64,000 nucleotides of DNA from Planctomycetota bacterium (GTDB taxonomy: Bacteria > Planctomycetota > PLA2), in NCBI GenBank assembly GCA_021776735.1, contig JAJFFH010000070.1, positions 1 through 64,000 of the forward strand. The letters run 5' to 3'. Positions within the stretch are counted from its first letter, which is position 1. Every line of letters starts with the position of its first letter. The position numbers and the translations under genes are program-made. The notes under the pieces were generated by a model. The model saw nothing but the letters and a program-made list of their open reading frames with translations. It did not search any database and was not told where the DNA came from. Below are positions 1 to 9,687 of the stretch, piece after piece.

Positions 1-145
1 GCCATCTCCAGCGAGCCAGATACTCCTCGCAAGCCTCGTCAGTCGCGAATTCACGCTGAAAATCAAGCAGCGTCGTCGGCACTCTCTGAGTCATCCTCGC
101 AGCCTAGCGCGAGGGGCTGACTCAAATGCATAGGCAGGGCCCGGG

Positions 146-667
146 CTAGCGCCGCCGTTTGGGGTAGGTGCGGACGATCGACGCGGCACGCGCGGAGATT
201 TCCGGCAACTGAGTCTGATCGATGTGAATCGTCCACGCGAGTCGGTTGCCATCACCGACCCGGTCGATCACCTCGCCCGCGACCTCGAAGTGTCCCAAGC
301 CATCGCCCGCGACTCGAAACTCCAGTTGCCCCTCGATGGTCTTGAACGTGGCGACGCCCCGGAGATCGTCATGCAAGTCCGCCGCGTCCCGCGCCAGAGC
401 GATGAAATCCTCGGTTCGCAGTTCACAGTCGAAAGCGCCGCAGAATCCACCGACGTCGATCGACACACGCGCCGTCAGCCAATTCCCGTCGTAGATGTCG
501 GTTGCGTGCGGATTCGAGTAACCGCGCACATCGACCACGAGTCGCTCGTGTTCAGCGCCACCGATGACCATCTGCATGCCCGATGTGACGATAACCTCTC
601 GGGACACAGAGCGGAACGACAGCTCTTGCTCTCGCGGGCCCAGGTCGGGTGCGGCCCCATCGGGCAC
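146..667 (-). CDS. hypothetical protein (possibly WapI-like immunity fold)
   Basis: 173-aa ORF with coherent composition; opposite-strand ORFs look like shadow frames. Confidence 0.55.
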   Translation of the reverse strand: MPDGAAPDLGPREQELSFRSVSREVIVTSGMQMVIGGAEHERLVVDVRGYSNPHATDIYDGNWLTARVSIDVGGFCGAFDCELRTEDFIALARDAADLHDDLRGVATFKTIEGQLEFRVAGDGLGHFEVAGEVIDRVGDGNRLAWTIHIDQTQLPEISARAASIVRTYPKRRR

Positions 668-1000
668 TCAGGACGGTCGGGCATAGTCAAACGCGGCCTG
701 AATGCCGCCTCGTGTCAGACGCGGATGTGCTTCAAGGATCTGTTCGACGGTTTCCCCGGCACCGAGCCGGTCGAGAATGTGCTCTACCGTGATCCTGGTC
801 CCCGAAACGACGGGCTTTCCAAGAACGACTTTCGGATCGGTCGTGATTCGCTGTTCCAAGGTCACGGTCTCCAACTGCGAATCTGTCGCGCCGCGCCGAA
901 TCTTCAACCCCTTGATCGGCGGGCACGGCCCTCGCCGCGAGCGTTCACTCCTCTCCTTCCCCCGGACCCCCTTCCACTCCTGCCAACCCGGCCAGCACAC
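668..1000 (-). CDS. DUF433 domain protein (antitoxin-like); true start probably internal
   Basis: TTDPKVVLGKPVVSGTRITVEHILDRLGAGETVEQILEAHP is a DUF433 signature. Confidence 0.75.
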   Translation of the reverse strand: MCWPGWQEWKGVRGKERSERSRRGPCPPIKGLKIRRGATDSQLETVTLEQRITTDPKVVLGKPVVSGTRITVEHILDRLGAGETVEQILEAHPRLTRGGIQAAFDYARPS

Positions 1001-1973
1001 GGTCCATGTCGGCGTGCAGCGGGGCTTCTACCTCTACCGTCTCGTCCGTTTCGGGATGGGGGAACGTGAGTCTTTGGGCGTGCAGCATCAGGCGCGGTGT
1101 CGGGACCGGCGGGGTGCGGCGGGCGGCGTAGGTTGTATCGCCCAGGATCGGGTGGCCGCGCTGTTCCAGGTGCACGCGGATTTGGTGCGTGCGGCCCGTG
1201 TGCGGACGGCATTCGAGCAACGTCGCGGACTTTTGGAAGCGGCGGATCACGCGCACCGCGGTCTTGGCGGCCTTGCCTTCGCCGTCGAAACGGACGGCGC
1301 GTCGCCGGGGGTCGTGCACGTCGCGCCCGAGCGGCAGGTCGATCTCGTCCTCGTCGTACGGGTAGTCGCCGAACACGATCGCACAGTAGACCTTTTGCAC
1401 GCGGCGCTCCTTGAACGCCTCCGCGAGGCGGGCATGCGCGGTCTCGTTCTTGGCGATCACCATCACGCCGGTGGTGTCCATGTCGAGGCGATGCACGATG
1501 CCGGGACGGTACGCGCCGTGGCCGGTGCTCACGATGCCCCAACGGTGCGCGATGGCGTTGGCGATCGTGCCCCGGCGGCGTCCTTTGCCCGGATGCACGG
1601 CCATCGCGGCACCCTTGTCGAGCACCGCGAACGACTCCTCCTCCCGAAGCACCGACAGCGGCAAGTCCTCGGGGACGACGTCGGGCGGGCGCACCTCCGG
1701 GATCATGACCACAATCTCATCGCCCGTTCGGAGCCGTGCGGACGACCGCGTCGCCGCCCCGTTCAGCAACACGGCGCCTTCGTGGCGGATGACTCGCTGG
1801 ACGGCGGCGCGCGAAAGCGGCCGCAGATGCGCCGCAAGGAACCGGTCCAGCCGAACACCGGCGTCCTCCGCCCCGACGACCAGACGCCGGTTCTCTCCCC
1901 GCTCGAAGTCGAACTCGACGGGAATGTCGTCGGCAGGGCCGGAGGGCACTCCATCGGGCCGGGTATCGGACAT
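945..1973 (-). CDS. RluA-family pseudouridine synthase (S4 domain)
   Basis: S4-like N-terminus; GIVHRLDMDTTGVMVIAKN and HTGRTHQIRVHL motifs. Confidence 0.93.
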   Translation of the reverse strand: MSDTRPDGVPSGPADDIPVEFDFERGENRRLVVGAEDAGVRLDRFLAAHLRPLSRAAVQRVIRHEGAVLLNGAATRSSARLRTGDEIVVMIPEVRPPDVVPEDLPLSVLREEESFAVLDKGAAMAVHPGKGRRRGTIANAIAHRWGIVSTGHGAYRPGIVHRLDMDTTGVMVIAKNETAHARLAEAFKERRVQKVYCAIVFGDYPYDEDEIDLPLGRDVHDPRRRAVRFDGEGKAAKTAVRVIRRFQKSATLLECRPHTGRTHQIRVHLEQRGHPILGDTTYAARRTPPVPTPRLMLHAQRLTFPHPETDETVEVEAPLHADMDRVLAGLAGVEGGPGEGEE

Positions 1974-2046
1974 CGGCGACCTAGACTAGCCCAAGCTCGG
2001 GTTTCCAACGTACCTTGATAGAGTGCTGGGTTCGAGGAGAACGCGC

Positions 2047-3519
2047 ATGAAGAACCGCAATACCATTGTCGCCGTACTATTCGGAGCCGTCGTGCTCTTT
2101 GCCGTCACGAGTTGGGCCTGGGATCCGCTGGATCGCTGGTGGACCGTGCGGGCGGCGATCAACCAGATCATCTCCGGCAACGAAGTCCCCCAAAACCAGA
2201 CCAAGCTGGCCGACCTCGACGACCGGGCTTACGTGATCGGCAGGCTCGAGGAAGCTCTCGAGCGCAAGACCAGCGTGGCCGGCAAGCTAAGGGTGATCAG
2301 GGCCCTGCAACGGTTCAAGGAAGACCGAATCATCAGCCGCGCGTTCCATTCCGACGTCCTATCGACCCGCCGGGCCGTTCTCGCGTACAACCCGAACAGT
2401 ACGGACAACCGCGAGGAGAAGATCAAGGTCCTCGTGGACTGGATCGAGGACGACCAGGCCGACATGCGGGCCCGGGCCATGAGCCTCGTCGGCATCCTCA
2501 AGATCGAGGAAGCCGTGCCGGTCCTGCTGAAGTTCATCGACAAGCCGTCGCAGCCGGGCGCCGACCTGACCCGGAACGCACTGAAAGTCCTTGGGCGCAT
2601 GAAGCCCAAGGGGCTGTTCGACCGGCTCCTCGCGATCGCGAACGACAAGAACCGCGACGGCATCGGCCGCGGACTCGCGCTGGAGGCGGCGGCGACCCAG
2701 CCCGACGCGCCGACCGATCGCTCGCGCGCGGCTGCTCTCGCCATCCTCCGCGACACGTCGCTCGCCAAGGATCCGCGCCTGATCGCCGCGGGCATCTTGC
2801 GCTACCCGCGGCTGACAAGCCCCGAGACGCTCGACGCGCTGGAGAAGGTTCTGCTTGATCCGAAGGACCCGCACCCGCTGGTCCAAAAGAGCTGTTTCGT
2901 GGCGCTGGGCAACACGGCGCCGCTGGACCGCGTCCGCGGCCTGGTTCTCGACAAGCGCGTCTACAACCACGAGAACTTCGCGCTGCGCATCTACGTCACC
3001 ACGACCCTGGCATCGCTGCGGGTCAAGGAGCGCCTCGCCCTCGAGATCCTCTGCGAGTACCTGATCGACAGCGACAAGGCCGATCCGCGCCGCAAGCTCC
3101 GCTGGGAAGCAATGCTCTCCCTGTTCACGATGACCGGCGCGGCCAACGGCGTAGCGGAAAAGCAGTTCTTTCGGAAGCCGCCCGCAGAGATCATGGACAA
3201 GGAGATCGCGCGCCGCTACTTCTTCTCGACCGAACACACGCGCCCCGGGATCTCGCCGCAACAGCTCGACGCTGTAAAAAGCCTTGTCGCGGACGACGAG
3301 AAGATGGCCAACATTCGCCAAACCTATCTGAGCAACATTGACGCCTATCTCGACGCCTGGCGCAAACAGGCCGAAGCGGAAGCAGCCAAGAAAAAGGCCG
3401 CCGAAGAAAAGGCCAAGAAGGCCGCCGAGGGCGACAAGGATCCCAAGGCGACCCCGGACAAGGACTCCAAGAAGGAAGAAAACGCGTCAGACCCGAAGAC
3501 GCCGAAAGACGGCGGCTAA
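2047..3519 (+). CDS. HEAT-repeat protein with N-terminal TM and Lys/Glu-rich tail
   Basis: MKNRNTIVAVLFGAVVLFAV TM segment; HEAT-like repeats. Confidence 0.7.
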   Translation: MKNRNTIVAVLFGAVVLFAVTSWAWDPLDRWWTVRAAINQIISGNEVPQNQTKLADLDDRAYVIGRLEEALERKTSVAGKLRVIRALQRFKEDRIISRAFHSDVLSTRRAVLAYNPNSTDNREEKIKVLVDWIEDDQADMRARAMSLVGILKIEEAVPVLLKFIDKPSQPGADLTRNALKVLGRMKPKGLFDRLLAIANDKNRDGIGRGLALEAAATQPDAPTDRSRAAALAILRDTSLAKDPRLIAAGILRYPRLTSPETLDALEKVLLDPKDPHPLVQKSCFVALGNTAPLDRVRGLVLDKRVYNHENFALRIYVTTTLASLRVKERLALEILCEYLIDSDKADPRRKLRWEAMLSLFTMTGAANGVAEKQFFRKPPAEIMDKEIARRYFFSTEHTRPGISPQQLDAVKSLVADDEKMANIRQTYLSNIDAYLDAWRKQAEAEAAKKKAAEEKAKKAAEGDKDPKATPDKDSKKEENASDPKTPKDGG

Positions 3520-3533
3520 CCCATCGAGCCAAA

Positions 3534-3590
3534 AGCAAACGGACGGCGATTCACGCGCCCGTCGGCCATGAGCATCGCGGTCCGTTTGCT
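3534..3590. repeat. ATCGCCGTCCGT motif inverted pair (3534-3550 and 3572-3590)
   Basis: agcaaacggacggcgat ... gcatcgcggtccgtttgct; 17-bp arms, 1 mismatch; between convergent genes. Confidence 0.95.
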
Positions 3591-3648
3591 GTTTGCGGGC
3601 CGCAGGCCCGCCTAGGAATCCGCGCAGCGGATTTCCCGCGGAGCGGAT

Positions 3649-5073
3649 TTAGTTGCGTTCGAACAGGGACGGATTCTTGCGCGCGGCACGGACGACGCGG
3701 TTTTGCCAACGGCGCTGGCTGATGTCGGCCGCGTCGCGGGCGATTTTCTTGCGGTCCTTTTTCAGGGTGCGGGACGGCTTCTTCTCCAGAAGCTTCGCGA
3801 TCACGTAGCCGCGGCCACGGCTGAAGAACGGGTGCGAAAACTCACCGACCTTGAGCAGGGACGCCTGGAGATAGGTGTCCTGGTAGCCGGGCGTTGCGCG
3901 CGAGAGGTGGAACGGAATCGTGCCGCCGTTCAGCTTGATTGTCTTGGGGTCGTTGCTCTTTTGGCGGGCGAGGGTCTCGAAATCGTCTCCGGCCAGCAGG
4001 CGGGCGTGGATGCCTCCGGCTTCGGCCTTGCCTTCCGGGAGCGACCGCGCGCGCTGGCCGATGCCGGGCACGCGCTGGGCGCGCGCGGCGATCAGGATGC
4101 GCTGGACCTTGAGCAGCGGTGCGTAGCGGGGCTTGTTGTCCTTGAAGAACTTCGCGATGTCGGCGTCCCCGAGGCCGTCCAGGAAGTAGCCCCGCGCACG
4201 CGCGTGCGCCCGAAACGCCGGGTTCTGGCGCAGCGATTCCAGCGTGATGCCGCGGTTGGCCATGTGCGCGATGATCCAAGCGTCCGTGACATCGTCCGGA
4301 CGCCTCACCTGGCGCTTGATGCGGTTTTTCTCCTGTTCGAGCTGCCACCGCTCCTGATAGGCCAGCTCACTCTTCGTCGGTGGGTTGTCGTTGCCGGTGA
4401 GCAGAACGATTTCCTTGGCCAGGATCAAGTCGGCGAGTGCGCGGGCGACCTCGGTCGGCGCGAGCTCGATGGCGAGAACGCGGCCCCACTCGTACTCGGT
4501 GACCTTGAGATCGTTGACGCGGAACACGACGTTTTTGGGCAGCTTCTTGCGGTCGAGTTCCTTGGTCGCCTTCTCGAAGAGTTCGCTGACGACAATGGTC
4601 ACCGAGCCGTCGCTCACCGGCGCGTTGGCCCGGCGGGTCGGGTCCTTCTTCATGAGAATCTCGCGCGTGACCTTTCTGTAGAGCAGCCACTGCCGGGCGC
4701 GCCGCTGCAACTCGCGTTTCGACATCCCCGACAACTTGCGCAGCTTGGCAAGGTCGGCACCGTTGGCCCGCTGCAGCTTGTCGATTTTCTTAAGCCACTT
4801 CGTGATCTCGGTGTCCGTCACCCGGATGCCGCGCTTGCGCGCCTCCGCCTCGACAAGTCGCGCCTCGACGTAGTCACGCAGCGCCGGGTTGATCGAGGGG
4901 TTCGCGCCCTTGTACCGCGTGAGATAGCGATAAAGCTCCGCGCGGCGCACCTTCCACTTGCCTTTCGGATGGGCGGCGGCAATGTCCTCCGGCAGCGGGG
5001 CTTCCTGAGCAAGAAGAGGACCGGCAAGCACCCCGCAAAGCAGCCCTAGCGTGGCGAACGGGAGGATTCTCAT
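3649..5073 (-). CDS. SurA/PpiC-like peptidyl-prolyl isomerase family protein, secreted
   Basis: signal peptide; region KVQRILIAAR...LLAGDDFETLARQKSNDPKT...GGTIPF is parvulin-like. Confidence 0.7.
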   Translation of the reverse strand: MRILPFATLGLLCGVLAGPLLAQEAPLPEDIAAAHPKGKWKVRRAELYRYLTRYKGANPSINPALRDYVEARLVEAEARKRGIRVTDTEITKWLKKIDKLQRANGADLAKLRKLSGMSKRELQRRARQWLLYRKVTREILMKKDPTRRANAPVSDGSVTIVVSELFEKATKELDRKKLPKNVVFRVNDLKVTEYEWGRVLAIELAPTEVARALADLILAKEIVLLTGNDNPPTKSELAYQERWQLEQEKNRIKRQVRRPDDVTDAWIIAHMANRGITLESLRQNPAFRAHARARGYFLDGLGDADIAKFFKDNKPRYAPLLKVQRILIAARAQRVPGIGQRARSLPEGKAEAGGIHARLLAGDDFETLARQKSNDPKTIKLNGGTIPFHLSRATPGYQDTYLQASLLKVGEFSHPFFSRGRGYVIAKLLEKKPSRTLKKDRKKIARDAADISQRRWQNRVVRAARKNPSLFERN

Positions 5074-5154
5074 GCTTACCCTTTCGGCAAATCGGGTCAT
5101 CGGCCCGTCATCCCTCTTGAGGGAAGTAGATCGCAAGGTCACAATCTTCATTCT

Positions 5155-5742
5155 ATGCGTCTTCTGTGCCTTACGACGATTCTCGGTCTGGTTTCACTTT
5201 GCGGTGGTTGCAGGGGGTCCGGGGGCAGCGCCGCCGCGGGCCTGCCGGCCGCCGATCAAAAAACCCGGCTGGTGCTCAACGGCTACCGCGGGCTCGCCTC
5301 GGTCTTCGTGATGGAGAACCTCGCCGGAAGAAACCTCGTGGAGCTGCGCAGCAAGCCGCTGCGCGCGAACCGCCCCGCGGTTGCCTACGTCGAAGACGAC
5401 GTGATGAAAAAGCTCATGAAGCAACTCGAGCGCGCGGGTTTTTTCAAGTACCGCCAGCCGCGTCCGCCCGATCCGCTGCAGTTCGGCGCCAAGAGCGAGT
5501 TCACGATGATCGAGGCTGACGGAAAACGCACGACCATCCTGAAGATACGGCTCATGGCGGGCCAGCCCGTCGAGAAGCGCCAGCTCGAAAGCCTGAAGGC
5601 GTTCGTGGCCAGCAAGGCGGAGTTCTTGAAGGTCTACAACCGGCACCGGCCGCAGATGCAGACGCGGGTCAACGCCGGCGGCCAGGATCCGTTCGGCGTA
5701 CGGCGGGCCACGGACACCAGCACCGGAAACACGAGCCGTTGA
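5155..5742 (+). CDS. putative lipoprotein
   Basis: signal with lipobox-like LVSLCGGC. Confidence 0.6.
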   Translation: MRLLCLTTILGLVSLCGGCRGSGGSAAAGLPAADQKTRLVLNGYRGLASVFVMENLAGRNLVELRSKPLRANRPAVAYVEDDVMKKLMKQLERAGFFKYRQPRPPDPLQFGAKSEFTMIEADGKRTTILKIRLMAGQPVEKRQLESLKAFVASKAEFLKVYNRHRPQMQTRVNAGGQDPFGVRRATDTSTGNTSR

Positions 5743-6449
5743 AACCGGTCCTGCTGGTGATCCCCGCACGACTGGCATCGACGCGTCTGCCGCAAAAAAT
5801 GCTGCTGAACGAGACCGGGAAGTTCTTGGTGCAGCACGTGTGGGAGCGCGCGCGTGCGGTGCGCACCGTGGACGAGGTCGTGATCGCCACGGACGCGCAG
5901 GGAATCCTCGACGCCGCCTCATCATTCGGCGCGCGCGCCGTCCTGACTTCGCCGGACCACCGCTCCGGATCGGATCGCGCCGCGGAAATCGCCCGCAGCG
6001 TTTCCGCGCGCCTCGTGGTCAACGTGCAGGGCGACGAACCCGAGCTCGAACCCGGCGACGTCGAAGCACTGATCGCGGCGATGCAGCCGAACGACCCCAT
6101 GGGCACGCTCGTCTATGACGGACTGACCGACGCGCAGCAAGACGATCCCGATGTCGTGAAGGCCAGGGTCGTGGACGGCTACGCTGTTGACTTCACGCGC
6201 GAGCGACTGCCGGGCGGACAGCGCCATCTCGGGGTGTACGCCTTCTCCGCGGAGTTTCTCCAGGAGTTCACGCGGCTTGAGCCGACCAAAAACGAGGGAG
6301 TCCGGCGACTGGAGCAGATGCGGGCCCTGGACCATGGCTACCGCATCCGCGCCGTGCCCGCGACGCACGAGGGCCTCGGCATCGACACCGCGGCGGACTA
6401 CGCCGCGTTCGTTCGTCGCTGCCGCGGAGGCGCAGCGCCCAAAGCCTGA
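5739..6449 (+). CDS. kdsB: 3-deoxy-manno-octulosonate cytidylyltransferase
   Basis: VIPARLASTRLPQKML and VVNVQGDEPELEP motifs. Confidence 0.93.
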   Translation: MKPVLLVIPARLASTRLPQKMLLNETGKFLVQHVWERARAVRTVDEVVIATDAQGILDAASSFGARAVLTSPDHRSGSDRAAEIARSVSARLVVNVQGDEPELEPGDVEALIAAMQPNDPMGTLVYDGLTDAQQDDPDVVKARVVDGYAVDFTRERLPGGQRHLGVYAFSAEFLQEFTRLEPTKNEGVRRLEQMRALDHGYRIRAVPATHEGLGIDTAADYAAFVRRCRGGAAPKA

Positions 6450-6451
6450 AG

Positions 6452-6470
6452 GCATCGCCGTCCGTACGCT
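6452..6470 (+). repeat. ATCGCCGTCCGT motif, intergenic
   Basis: gcatcgccgtccgtacgct, 3 nt after kdsB. Confidence 0.95.
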
Positions 6471-6581
6471 TTCGTCGCAAAGACCGTCCTCGATCCACGG
6501 ATCGCGGGGCCGACCTGATAGACTCCTCTTTTCCACGGAATCGGCGCCTCGCGAAAGCGGGACGCCCAGCTCTTTTTACAC

Positions 6582-8186
6582 ATGCGCAAGTACATCTTCG
6601 TGACCGGCGGCGTGGTTTCGAGCCTCGGGAAGGGGCTGACCTCGGCCGCGATTGGTGCACTTCTGGAGGCGCGCGGTCTCAAGATCGGCATCCAGAAGCT
6701 CGACCCCTACATCAACGTCGATCCCGGCACGATGTCGCCGTATCAGCACGGCGAGGTCTATGTGACGCGCGACGGCGCCGAGACCGACCTCGATCTCGGC
6801 CACTACGAGCGTTTCACGAACGCCGAGATGACCCGGGCGTCCAACTACACGACCGGGCAGATTTACAACGCGGTCATCACCAAGGAGCGCCGCGGCGAGT
6901 ACCTCGGGCGGACCGTGCAGGTGGTCCCGCACATCACCGACGAGATCATCGCGGCAATTCGCAGTGCCGAGGACGATGTCGATGTGCTGATCACCGAGAT
7001 CGGCGGGACGGTGGGCGACATCGAGGGGCTGCCGTTTCTGGAGGCGATCCGCCAGTTCGCGCTTGAGAAGGGACGCGAGCACGTCATGTTCGTGCACTTG
7101 ACGCTGCTGCCGTACCTGCGCGCGAGCGGCGAGATGAAGACCAAGCCGACGCAGCATTCCGTGGGCCGCCTGCGCGAGATCGGCATTCAGCCCGACGCGA
7201 TCCTCTGTCGCACCGAGCGTCCGATGGAGCCGGGGCTGAGCGACAAGATTTCGCTGTTCTGCAACGTCGCCAAGGACTGCGTGATCGAGGAAAAAGACGT
7301 CGATCACTCGATCTACGAGGTGCCGCTCGAGCTGCACCGCCAGGGCCTCGACGAACTCGTGTGCAAGCGCCTCGGACTGGACACGTCCCCGCCCGACATC
7401 TCGGCGTGGCGCGAACTCGTGGACCGCATCAAGTCGCCAAAGGGGCAGGTCGAGATCGCCGTCGTCGGCAAGTACATCGTGCTCCACGACGCGTACAAGT
7501 CGGTCTACGAGGCGCTGTCGCACGCCGGCTTCGCCAGCAACGTCGAGGTCAAGTTCCGCAAGATCAACCCCGAAGAGCTGACCGCCGAGAACGTCGCGGC
7601 GCGATTCGAGGGCGTCCACGGCCTGCTCGTACCGGGCGGATTCGGCGAACGCGGCTTCTCGGGCAAGGTCACGGCGATCCGGCACGCACGAGAAACCAAG
7701 CTGCCGTTCCTGGGCATCTGCTTCGGCCTGCAGGCGGCGGTCACGGAGTTCGCCCGCCACGTGTGCGGCGTCGAGGACGCGAACTCGACAGAATTCGTCG
7801 AGGACTGCACGCCGGTCATCGCCCTGATGGACGCGCAAAAAGACGTCGAGGATGTCGGCGGCACGATGCGCCTCGGCGCGTACCCGTGCACCCTGGCCGC
7901 GGACACCATCTCGCGCCGCGCGTACGACACCGACGCGATCTCGGAGCGCCACCGCCACCGCTGGGAAGTCAACAACCGCTACCGCGGCATGCTGGCGGAA
8001 CACGGACTCGTCATCGCGGGCACCAACGAGGAACTCGACCTGGTCGAGATCGTGGAGCTGCCGCAAGACCAGCATCCCTACTTCGTCGCGACGCAGTTCC
8101 ACCCGGAATTCAAGAGCAAACCGACACACGCGCACCCGCTGTTCCGCGAACTGATCGCCGCAGCCGTTGTCCAGGCTGGCCTTTAG
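6582..8186 (+). CDS. pyrG: CTP synthase
   Basis: [32 protein letters not shown]; GATase motif [11 protein letters not shown]. Confidence 0.98.
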   Translation: MRKYIFVTGGVVSSLGKGLTSAAIGALLEARGLKIGIQKLDPYINVDPGTMSPYQHGEVYVTRDGAETDLDLGHYERFTNAEMTRASNYTTGQIYNAVITKERRGEYLGRTVQVVPHITDEIIAAIRSAEDDVDVLITEIGGTVGDIEGLPFLEAIRQFALEKGREHVMFVHLTLLPYLRASGEMKTKPTQHSVGRLREIGIQPDAILCRTERPMEPGLSDKISLFCNVAKDCVIEEKDVDHSIYEVPLELHRQGLDELVCKRLGLDTSPPDISAWRELVDRIKSPKGQVEIAVVGKYIVLHDAYKSVYEALSHAGFASNVEVKFRKINPEELTAENVAARFEGVHGLLVPGGFGERGFSGKVTAIRHARETKLPFLGICFGLQAAVTEFARHVCGVEDANSTEFVEDCTPVIALMDAQKDVEDVGGTMRLGAYPCTLAADTISRRAYDTDAISERHRHRWEVNNRYRGMLAEHGLVIAGTNEELDLVEIVELPQDQHPYFVATQFHPEFKSKPTHAHPLFRELIAAAVVQAGL

Positions 8187-8266
8187 GGCGAGAGCCACTA
8201 CGAAACTCCGCTGCGCGGATTTTCGCTAGTCGGCGGGCATAGGCCCGCCGGATGAAGATGAAAAAG

Positions 8267-8310
8267 GCGTACGGACGGCGATACTTCGCAGACATCGCCG
8301 TCCGTTTGCT
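8267..8310. terminator. ATCGCCGTCCGT motif inverted pair, candidate bidirectional terminator
   Basis: gcgtacggacggcgat (8267-8282) and acatcgccgtccgtttgct (8292-8310) between convergent genes. Confidence 0.75.
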
Positions 8311-8334
8311 GCCTCATGTTCATTCATGCCTCAT

Positions 8335-8383
8335 GCAGCGGGCCTACGCCCGCTGCTGACAAAAGTCCGCTCAGCGGACTTTT
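8335..8383. terminator. two adjacent perfect hairpins
   Basis: GCAGCGGGC-CTAC-GCCCGCTGC (8335-8356) and AAAAGTCCGC-TCA-GCGGACTTTT (8361-8383). Confidence 0.8.
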
Positions 8384-8388
8384 GCACG

Positions 8389-9597
8389 TCAGCCAACCGT
8401 CAAGTACGTCATTCCTACAAGGATCCCGTTGTGCGCCGCGTGGGCGGCGATCGGGGCGTAGATGCTTTGGCGCCACTCGCGCAAGAGCGCGAGCCACGCG
8501 CCGAGAACGCCCAGAACGGGGATGGCGGCCCAGCCCTGCGGGTGGACGGCGGCGAACGCGACACCCGAAATGACGGCCGACCCGACGATGCGGAATCGGG
8601 GGCGCAAAAAGCCATACAGCGCGCCGCGAAAGACCAGCTCTTCGACGAGGGGTGCGACGACGACGGCCAACAGGAACATTAAGAGCCAGGGCGTGTGCTC
8701 GCCCGCGTTGTCGAAGGCCGGATGTGACGCACCGCCCGGACCGGCCAGCCAGACCGTGACCAGGCCAGCGAGGACAAACAGCGGAAGCCCGGCCACGTGA
8801 CCGACGATCCCGGCAGGGGCGTCGCGCCCGGTGCCGCGCAGGCCCAGCCGGTCGCGCCATTCGCGCCAGCGCACGCCGCGCGCAAAGGGCCACAGGAGCG
8901 GCAGGATCGCGAGGAGAATCGCGGCCGGATGTCCGATTGCGGCCGCCACGATGCTGCCGGCCAAAAACAGATTGACCGTCTCAAGCCAGACAACGTCGCG
9001 TGGCGCCGGCGATGGCCCCGCCGGCACGGCCCGTGTCCAGAGACGCCCGCGCGACAGTCTCACGAATGCGATCACCAAGAGCACGATGCCGGCCACGAGC
9101 AGGGCGAGAAACCCGAGGGTCTGAACGGAAGACGTGATCACCGTGCGCCGGGCCGCGTTCAGCACTGCGGCGCGTTCGGGCTCCTCGTCGCGGCGGCCGA
9201 TCACGAACGCCAGCCGGCCGACCCAGCCATGGCGGCGTTCGATCCGGGCGCGCACTGCTGCATCGACCTCCTTGCCACGCCACGCTGCCTCGATCGCGAC
9301 GACCGTCTCGTGCGTCGGCGGCGCCACGTCGTGGAGCAGGGCGCGGCCCTCCTTGATTCCCATGATTTCCGCGGTGACGACGGCGACACGCAGCCGCGCC
9401 CCCGGCGTCTCGGCGGCAGCCGCGAGCTGCGCGAGGAGTTTTCTTGCGGTGGCCGGATCGACCGACTTCGAGGCAACCGCCCAGCGAGCCCTGTGCGTCT
9501 GCGGCGCCGTGCCCCGCACGGGAGACCGCGCCTCAATCGCGCTGTAGGCCATGCCTGCAACGAGCAGGACGAGAAGAATGCCGTGGAGCCGAATCAA
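8389..9597 (-). CDS. CPBP-family intramembrane metalloprotease
   Basis: PLVEELVFRGALYG...HAAHNG motifs; multiple TM segments. Confidence 0.85.
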   Translation of the reverse strand: MIRLHGILLVLLVAGMAYSAIEARSPVRGTAPQTHRARWAVASKSVDPATARKLLAQLAAAAETPGARLRVAVVTAEIMGIKEGRALLHDVAPPTHETVVAIEAAWRGKEVDAAVRARIERRHGWVGRLAFVIGRRDEEPERAAVLNAARRTVITSSVQTLGFLALLVAGIVLLVIAFVRLSRGRLWTRAVPAGPSPAPRDVVWLETVNLFLAGSIVAAAIGHPAAILLAILPLLWPFARGVRWREWRDRLGLRGTGRDAPAGIVGHVAGLPLFVLAGLVTVWLAGPGGASHPAFDNAGEHTPWLLMFLLAVVVAPLVEELVFRGALYGFLRPRFRIVGSAVISGVAFAAVHPQGWAAIPVLGVLGAWLALLREWRQSIYAPIAAHAAHNGILVGMTYLTVG

Positions 9598-9687
9598 GCC
9601 GCCATTTTGCGGGACCGCGACGGATTCCGGTCGCTTTTTCGCCCGCCGGCAGCGCCGCGTCCCCCAAGCCGTCTATAAACCGAGCCG

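Noticed and set aside
6576-8198. Long antisense ORF opposite pyrG (540 aa)
   Set aside because: High-GC shadow frame; low-complexity RV/DL-rich translation opposite a highly conserved gene. The same applies to most ORF-track entries antisense to named genes (e.g. 2359-3321, 36551-39109, 58779-61130).
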